In this document: positions 58,201 through 64,000 of the stretch, piece by piece
Layout: each line of letters starts with the position of its first letter
Position numbering within the stretch: position 1 is the first letter of the stretch
Assembly: GCA_009792885.1 (NCBI GenBank)
Contig: WMCF01000025.1
Location: forward strand, 1,385,852 to 1,449,851
Reading direction: 5' to 3'
Length of the DNA stretch: 64,000 bases
Source: Eremophila alpestris peregrina
Lineage: Eukaryota; Chordata; Aves; Passeriformes; Alaudidae
Program-made: the position numbers and the translations under genes
Notes under the pieces: generated by a model
Seen by the model: only the letters and a program-made list of their open reading frames with translations
The model's database searches: none
What the model was told of the DNA's origin: nothing

Positions 58201-61200
58201 GCGGCAGCTGCTTCCACAGGAGATTTAGGCGCTTTCTTGGAGCTGTTGAGGTGCAAATAATAAAAAGCTGTATCCTCGCGGGGATGGGAATATTCGTCAC
58301 TGGAACAGCTTTGGGATTGCCTTAAAACCAGAGAGCTTTCAGCTGAGAACTGCCCGGTACTTCCAGCAGGCATCCTTAGTAGATAGTCGTGTATAATCAG
58401 TTGATTGTCGGGCCCAGACGCGAGGGGGACTTGATTGTTGCATGCGGTTCAGCGTAGAAACAGAAAGACTGTTTGGATAAGGAACTTCGAATCTCAGTAC
58501 TAACTCGTTGGATGTTGCATGGAAGCCTTACTCTCAGGTGTGTCTTTGTGAGTTCACTCCTTTAAAGGAGGTAATGTAGACTGTGAGAGGAATTGCAGCG
58601 GAAGGTGGTGTGTTCGAGATTTTATTGATTCCTTAGTTTACTAAATTAGTTCATAAATTTCTCTAGAACATCGGTTTCCGGTCTGTAATATTGGTGAAGG
58701 TGTAAAAACTAGCATTTAATAAAATAAATTTTCCCGCAAGTGAAAAAACTTCATGGTGGGTGAAACTTAACTGCGTAAGAAAACTGATGTCAGAGCAGAA
58801 TATGTAACTCAAACCACTGGCCTGTTGGTTGGTTCCCTTTTCTGATTTGGCATTGTCTGAGAAAAACATTACAAATCATGGCCTTCATTCATGTGCTGAA
58901 AACTTGGTATTTATGAATTTGGTCCGCAATCTTACAGGAAAGAGATGCGTTTTGCTCTTTGCAGGTCAGAAACATGACCAGTCCTGTGTGTGCTGTGAGT
59001 TCCTTGAATTTAAATAACCTAAAACATCCCTCAGTGGACTTGGAAGTCAAGCAGCTGTTGAATTCTTACAGGAAAAGTTCTGTATGCTTTTACATAAAAG
59101 AGGAACCACCAAAAGATAAACTAACCAGTTTTTAAATTAAAAAAAACCTAGCCATCCAGCAAACCCAAGCCATTACTTTTTGATGTTTGCAGAGATTTTT
59201 GTAGTAGAAAGAGTTGTTTTAAAACACACTGTGGTGCAAACAAATATTCGTGCTGTCCTGGTATATTTATTGTGTTGCTTTTGCTTAGAGCTAAATTGCA
59301 CAAGATGTTTTAAATGGAATTGTCATAATGGTCCTTCTGTAGCTGAACATTGTAAAATGTTTGGGTTCTAAAACGTAAATTTCGGAATTTGTGACTCAAA
59401 TTATGTAATAAAAGATAAACTATGCTTAGAGATGGAAACATTCTTCGTCTGCTACAGAAGATCAGTAAAATTGCACATTATGGTGGCCTCAAAAGACTGG
59501 TTTTGGCATGCTAAAAATGGTGGTTCTTTGAATTGAAATACTTATATCCAAAACTTGCTGCATCCATAAATGAGAATGTAATTTTCCACAGGAAGCATTA
59601 TTGCAGCAGTTCTGCCATTTGAGTATCTCTGGTGTGTTGTGGTGCAATCACTGCTGATCAGTTCCCTGCAACAAGGCAAAAGTACAGTTCTATTTGCCTA
59701 GCTGTAAGCTTTGCACTGTGTTTGAGTTCTAGGGATTTTGGAGGGCTGAGCACACCTTGTCAGGCTTATTAAGGAAAAAAAAAAAGTTCTGTAAATGTGA
59801 GGAACAGTAGTTGTGAGCAGAGCCTTGCTTGTAGGACAGAAATTAGGTGAGCACAGGAGTTCATGCTGGCTGCTGGCAGAGTTTCCAAGTCTCCTTTTGG
59901 CTTCTGAAGCCCAGGGATGGGGGAGTAGAGGGTTGCTGGAGTGTGCCACCGATGCACCATTTTACAGCTGGTACTCTGGGTCAGGGGTGACTGCAGAAAC
60001 CACTTTACATACAGGAACTGGGACCTTCAGCTCATAAAGCTGCTCAAGAGGTTGAATTCTGGCTGAGGAGTGAGGGAATCATGTTTGTTACATTCACACT
60101 CAGACAGTGGCTGCTGCAGGCTGCTGCACCAGTCTGAGAGCAAACCAGTCTGCAGCTCAGTTCCTTCAGTCTGCATGAAACACATCACTTTGCTTTTTTT
60201 ACCTCATGGCACCTGTTAAACTAGGAATCAGCAAATGGCATTCTTCTTAAAGCACCTTGCCCTGCTAACTTCATTGGAATTTATGAGAGTGGAATTGGCT
60301 AGGAAAGTTGGGGGGGGGTTTAATGCTGATTTCATTGTTGAAAGGTACTTGTTCGAGGATGTACTGATCCTATTTGATCTTTGTTTCACCATTGTTGACA
60401 TTGGAATCATGTAAGTTTGAGGAATCAGTTGTGCAACTGCTGGCTTTTTTGTCTAAAAGGTTACAGGTAGTTTAACTTTCTATATTGTTTGAGGATGAAT
60501 ACTTTCAGTTATTAAACCACTGGTAATACCAAGAGCTGGGTTTGGAGCTGAATGGGTTCTGCTTATCCAGCTCTGTGAAGGCTTTGCATTACGTGCTTTT
60601 ACAAGGTGACCAAGTGTCAAAAGCAGGTATTTTGAAGACAGTCAGTGACCCCAACCACGGGAATATTAACATGTGCACATGTATGGTAAGACCCACAAGC
60701 ATTCCAATTCAACATTTTTGGTAGCGATATGCTAAAGAAGCATTTACTGTATTCATGTTAGCATGTAAATGTTAGCAGGACAAAGAGGATTGAAGAACAT
60801 AGGAATGACTTACTCTTACACACTAACCTTTCTATTCTTGAGGAGTCAGTGGCTGGGAGAGCCTCAGCCAAAACACAAGATGTGGTTTTGCAGACCCTGG
60901 CAAGTCTGTGATTCTCAGAGATGTCAGATGAGAATCCGCAGTGGCTGATATGAAGAAGGACAGGCACACTTTGGTGCAAACTGAAACAGAACTGGTTTTA
61001 ATGAGCAAAACAACAAACAGTAACCCAAACTTGGTGTGGGGGTGCATCGAAATGGGGAGGGCCAGGGTTTACAGTAGCTTCTATAGAGTAAGGCTTAGGC
61101 GGAGTCTAAGGGATAGGGTCCAGTGGGGTAACATGATAACAAATGTTCATAACACAGCAGTAAAACTAAACCAATCATGGAACAGATAACAGAGAACTTT

Positions 61201-63988
61201 CTAGTCTTATTAACATAGAGAACTCCCATGAAGCTTTGAGGCTGAGATTTCTCTCACCCTAACCAGGGGGATTTTTCCCATGGCCTTAGCTCAGATATTT
61301 CTTGAATCCCAACAGTGTGAGGAGCAGGAGAGTCATTTGAGAGCTAACCCTTGTTGTGGGCTGCGCTCCAGTTTCTTCCAGTTCACAGGCACCACCTCCT
61401 TTGAAGTACTCTCCATCTGGCTGAGAATGATGCTTAGGACAGTAAAGAGGCTGGGACACTTTCCTCTTTTTGCTGCTTGCCATCCATGGTGATGCAAACC
61501 TGGGCGGGCAGAAGGTCAGGGCTGCTGACGAGGTTGTTCTGGCCAATACCCAGCTGTGCCTCTGTCCAAGAACAGTGAGACCCACTAAAGAAGGAGCAAG
61601 TAAAATGATCAAAGAAGAGAGAGGAACAGTCTGACTTCAGAAGTGGAATCCTAGGGAAGAATAAGAACTGTGTGGATGTAGATGATGCTTTCCCCATTTT
61701 CTGACCTACACTCTTTATGTACTCATCACTGCTGAGGCCACACTTCAAGTCCCATGTGCAGTTCTGGGCCTCTCAATTCTGGAAGGACACTGAGGTGCTG
61801 GAATGCGTCCAGAGAAGGCCAGTGAAGTTGGTGAAGAATGAGGAGCATAAGTCCTGTGAGGAGCAGCTGCGGGAGCTGGGGTTGTGTAACCTGGAGAAAC
61901 GAGGCTTAGGGGGACCTTATCGCTCTCTACAATTCCTGAAAGGAGGCTGTAGCCAGGTGAGGGTTGGCCTCTTCTCCCAAGCAACTAGTGATAAGATGAG
62001 AGGAAATGGCCTCAGGCTGCACCGCAGGGAAGATTCATGTTGGACATCAGGAAGAACTTGTTGACTGGAAGAGTGATCAGACATTGGAACAGTCTGCTCA
62101 GGAAGCGGTGGAATCAGCATCCCTGGAATTGTTCATGAAATGTCTGGATGTGGCACTTAGTGCTGGGGTTTAGTTCACATGGTGATGTTTGGTCAGAGGT
62201 TGGACTTAATGATCTTGGAGGACTTTTCCCACTTTAATGATTCTGTGATTCTCACCTCAGAGAGTTCCTTGAGTCTGTGGTTTGTCTGTGTAATAACCAA
62301 TTTAGATATTTTTTTCTGAGGACTTGTCTTCCCTGAGGTCTTGTGGACTTCTTGTATCCTCAGCATCAGCTGCCAAGAAGTTCTGTCAGTCTGTGACTTG
62401 TGTGAAGAGCAGCTCCCTTTCCCTTGCTTTGAACCTGACTCCTACAAGCATGTTAGGGCTCCTGTGTCTTGTATTGGAAGAGACAGTGAGCAGTTAATAC
62501 TGGTTATATACCTCAGTTTTCCTTCAATCCCCGGGTTATCTGTTCTTCTGAACAAAAAAGTCACTTGAATTAAGAAGGCTTCTCCCTACCTTTTGCCAAC
62601 TTTATTGCCTTTGAACTGCCGCACTAATACATGTTTTGGGCATGAAATAACCAAATCTGCACAAAGACCTCAGTCAATGAATCATGGTGGCAAAGCAGTT
62701 TCTGTTTGTATCCTCTGCTTTTCTTGATAGTTCCTCACATTTGATTTTCATTCACTGCACTGCAAGACTCACTTGACTCTATTGATCCAGAGGCTTGATT
62801 CCCAAGGACTCACCCCTGAGGGTCATGGTTAGGTCCTGAACTTGGCACTGGATATGCTTATACCCTGCCTACAGGGCTGAGATTGTTTTACTCTATCCAT
62901 GATAAAGAAATGAAAAAGACTTCTCCCCCTTCCCTGAAGACTCTGAAAGAAGGTGATCTTCTCTCCTGGGAAAGGATAAATACCATTCTCACAGAAAATT
63001 GGGACTTTGCTGACCAAGGTGTTGGAAGAGGAAGAATAAACTGTTCTTGCATCCTGTCAGTTCCAAAAGCTTTGTAGAGCTGCATATGAATGTGATCACA
63101 TCATCACAAATTAATGGGCTGTTCTACAAAAAGTAAAGAATTACTTTTTTGGGGTCTGTCAATTAAAATTAATTTATCTGTACCTGTGTTAGATAATAAC
63201 AGATGCTAGGTGGATACATGACCCAGAAATATTGCCATACATACATATAGCACAAAATACTCTTAACATAGTTCCTTTGTGTTGCACAGCTAGAGAGCAT
63301 CTGTGTTCCTGGTTTATTAAGCTAGAAAGGGTAATTAATGGTCAGTAACACGGTACTGGATTAGTCAGTTGCTCCCTTCCAGTATTAAGTGTCCAGTGCA
63401 GTGTGGATTTCAAGTAGGAATTATGTTACATGTGTGTTGATTGCTGCCCAAATTCTTGCCATGCTACTTCCTCGGATGGGTTTTAACAGAACACCCATTC
63501 TGTAAATTGTGAATTTACAGAAGTTACTGATTCCTAAGTTACTGATTCCTTGAAAAGGACTCCTTGAAGCAGAGTCTCTCATCAGGATGTTTCATGCCGT
63601 GGCCACTGAGATCTTAAGCCTTGTAGTGCTGCCTGTCACCATGGGTCAGCTATGGTACACAGTTTGTAGCTGTGGCTTTTAATGAGACAGCTGCTCAAAC
63701 TAGAAAAATGTCTCAACTTTGAAGATATAATTAGAAACATAGCTTTGTGTCTTGCCTTTGTATTTTTTCCCATCTTCTTTTTCTTGACTACCTGCTTTCA
63801 AAAAGAATATACTGATTATCAGTGTTTGAATTTCTGTTTTTCCTTTTTTATAGTCTTCTAAAGAGGCTTTCAGGATAGAATATGATACCTTTGGTGAACT
63901 GAAGGTCCCAAGTGACAAATACTATGGTGCCCAAACTGTAAGATCTACGATGAACTTCAAGATTGGAGGTGTTTCAGAAAGGATGCCA
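57657..63988 (+). CDS. FH: FH, fumarate hydratase, exons 1-2 (gene continues right)
   Basis: FH hydrates fumarate to malate in the mitochondrial matrix, and a shorter form acts in cytosol and nucleus. Exon 1 is 57657-57785 (43 codons) and exon 2 is 63854-63988 (45 codons), both phase 0, with donors GTGAGC and GTAAGT. The ATG at 57657 sits in the ideal context GCCACC. Residues 1-42 have seven arginines and no acidic residue, a presequence. Exon 2 carries the class II fumarase N-terminal block FRIEYDTFGELKVPSDKYYG and AQTVRSTMNFKIGG, nearly identical to human. The last codon of exon 1 is a second in-frame ATG (57783) at the place of the human cytosolic start. Catalytic residues lie in later exons outside the window. 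The intron and CpG promoter argue against a processed copy. Confidence 0.95.
60770..61458 (-). mobile_element. LTR of an endogenous retroelement (3' LTR of a truncated copy)
   Basis: On the minus strand a purine tract (AAAAAGAGGAAAG) is followed directly by TGTCCCAGCC, the expected polypurine tract and U3 start. The other end reads CCTGCTAACA, so the termini are TGT...ACA over 689 bp. Inside are a CCAAT-type motif (TGATTGG) and an ATTAAA poly(A)-like signal (CTCATTAAAACC) at about 61000. The sequence right of the purine tract would be internal retroelement DNA, so no matching target duplication is expected at the two LTR ends. The boundaries are inferred from these signals only. Confidence 0.6.
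61459..61720 (-). mobile_element. Internal remnant next to the LTR
   Basis: About 260 bp lies between the polypurine tract and a CR1 insert. By position it should be the 3' internal end of the retroelement. Two overlapping frames cross it but I recognise no protein in it, and it is too short to classify. Confidence 0.35.
61722..62255 (+). mobile_element. CR1 LINE, 3' fragment in FH intron 1
   Basis: CTGAGGCCACACTTCAAGTC, then GACACTGAGGTGCTGGAATG, then TTGGACTTAATGATCTTGG, then the tail ATTCTGTGATTCTC. It is plus-oriented and probably truncated the retroelement to its left. Confidence 0.92.
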
Positions 63989-64000
63989 GTAAGTAATTCA

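Larger units (their letters stand above)
57786..63853 (+). other. FH: FH intron 1
   Basis: This is a 6.1 kb intron. Its first 400 bp remain CpG-rich. It contains an LTR with adjoining internal sequence and a CR1 fragment. Outside these (58200-60770 and 62260-63850) I see no exon, RNA gene or repeat with a recognisable tail. Confidence 0.7.

Noticed and set aside
57657..63988. FH as a processed pseudogene
   Set aside because: The coding parts are split by a 6.1 kb intron at the same place as in human (right after the second ATG), with consensus splice sites and a CpG promoter, so this is a genuine spliced gene or a DNA-level duplicate.

Overview
The window looks like nuclear DNA from a bird. 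It is intron-rich and AT-leaning, with isolated CpG islands at gene starts. It carries at least a dozen CR1 LINE fragments, most with the 3' tail built on ATTCTATGATTC that typifies avian CR1, plus two pieces of LTR retroelement. All genes are spliced with GT-AG introns and are vertebrate housekeeping or epithelial genes. I saw no CRISPR array, bacterial operon or intact virus. The species cannot be named from sequence alone.

Layout. From 1 to about 27.7 kb, two neutral amino-acid transporter genes lie in tandem on the minus strand. Only exon 1 of SLC6A18 is present (3972-4128), and its remaining exons must lie off the left edge. SLC6A19 (B0AT1) is complete in 12 coding exons (27552 down to 6907) and gives 635 residues. 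In human 5p15.33 the order is SLC6A19, SLC6A18, TERT, so TERT is probably further left. From 27.7 to about 36 kb is a gene-poor spacer rich in CR1, with one GC-rich patch and some unexplained dispersed repeats.

From 36 to 56.5 kb lies a divergent pair sharing a CpG-rich promoter: CCDC127 on the minus strand (264 residues, two coding exons) and SDHA on the plus strand (15 exons, 666 residues, all key active-site residues present). An NRF-1-like palindrome sits 32 bp upstream of the SDHA start codon. About 1.1 kb beyond the SDHA poly(A) signal, on the same strand, a second CpG island starts FH (fumarate hydratase). Exons 1 and 2 of FH are inside the window, separated by a 6.1 kb intron that holds an LTR fragment and a CR1.

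How the genes relate. SDHA makes fumarate from succinate in the mitochondrial inner membrane, and FH hydrates that fumarate to malate, so two consecutive TCA-cycle steps are encoded nose to tail. In human SDHA is on 5p15.33 and FH on 1q43, and SLC6A19 is about 1 Mb from CCDC127/SDHA. The window therefore holds at least two junctions that differ from the human order. Whether these are general to birds, lineage-specific, or an assembly artefact cannot be decided here. SLC6A19 and SLC6A18 encode apical Na+-coupled transporters of intestine and kidney and have no pathway link to the mitochondrial genes. I found no wholly novel system. The SDHA-FH tandem, an in-frame second FH start codon, the strand-asymmetric C-rich tracts flanking the divergent promoter, and a CpG-dense SDHA exon 10 are the points most worth a second look.
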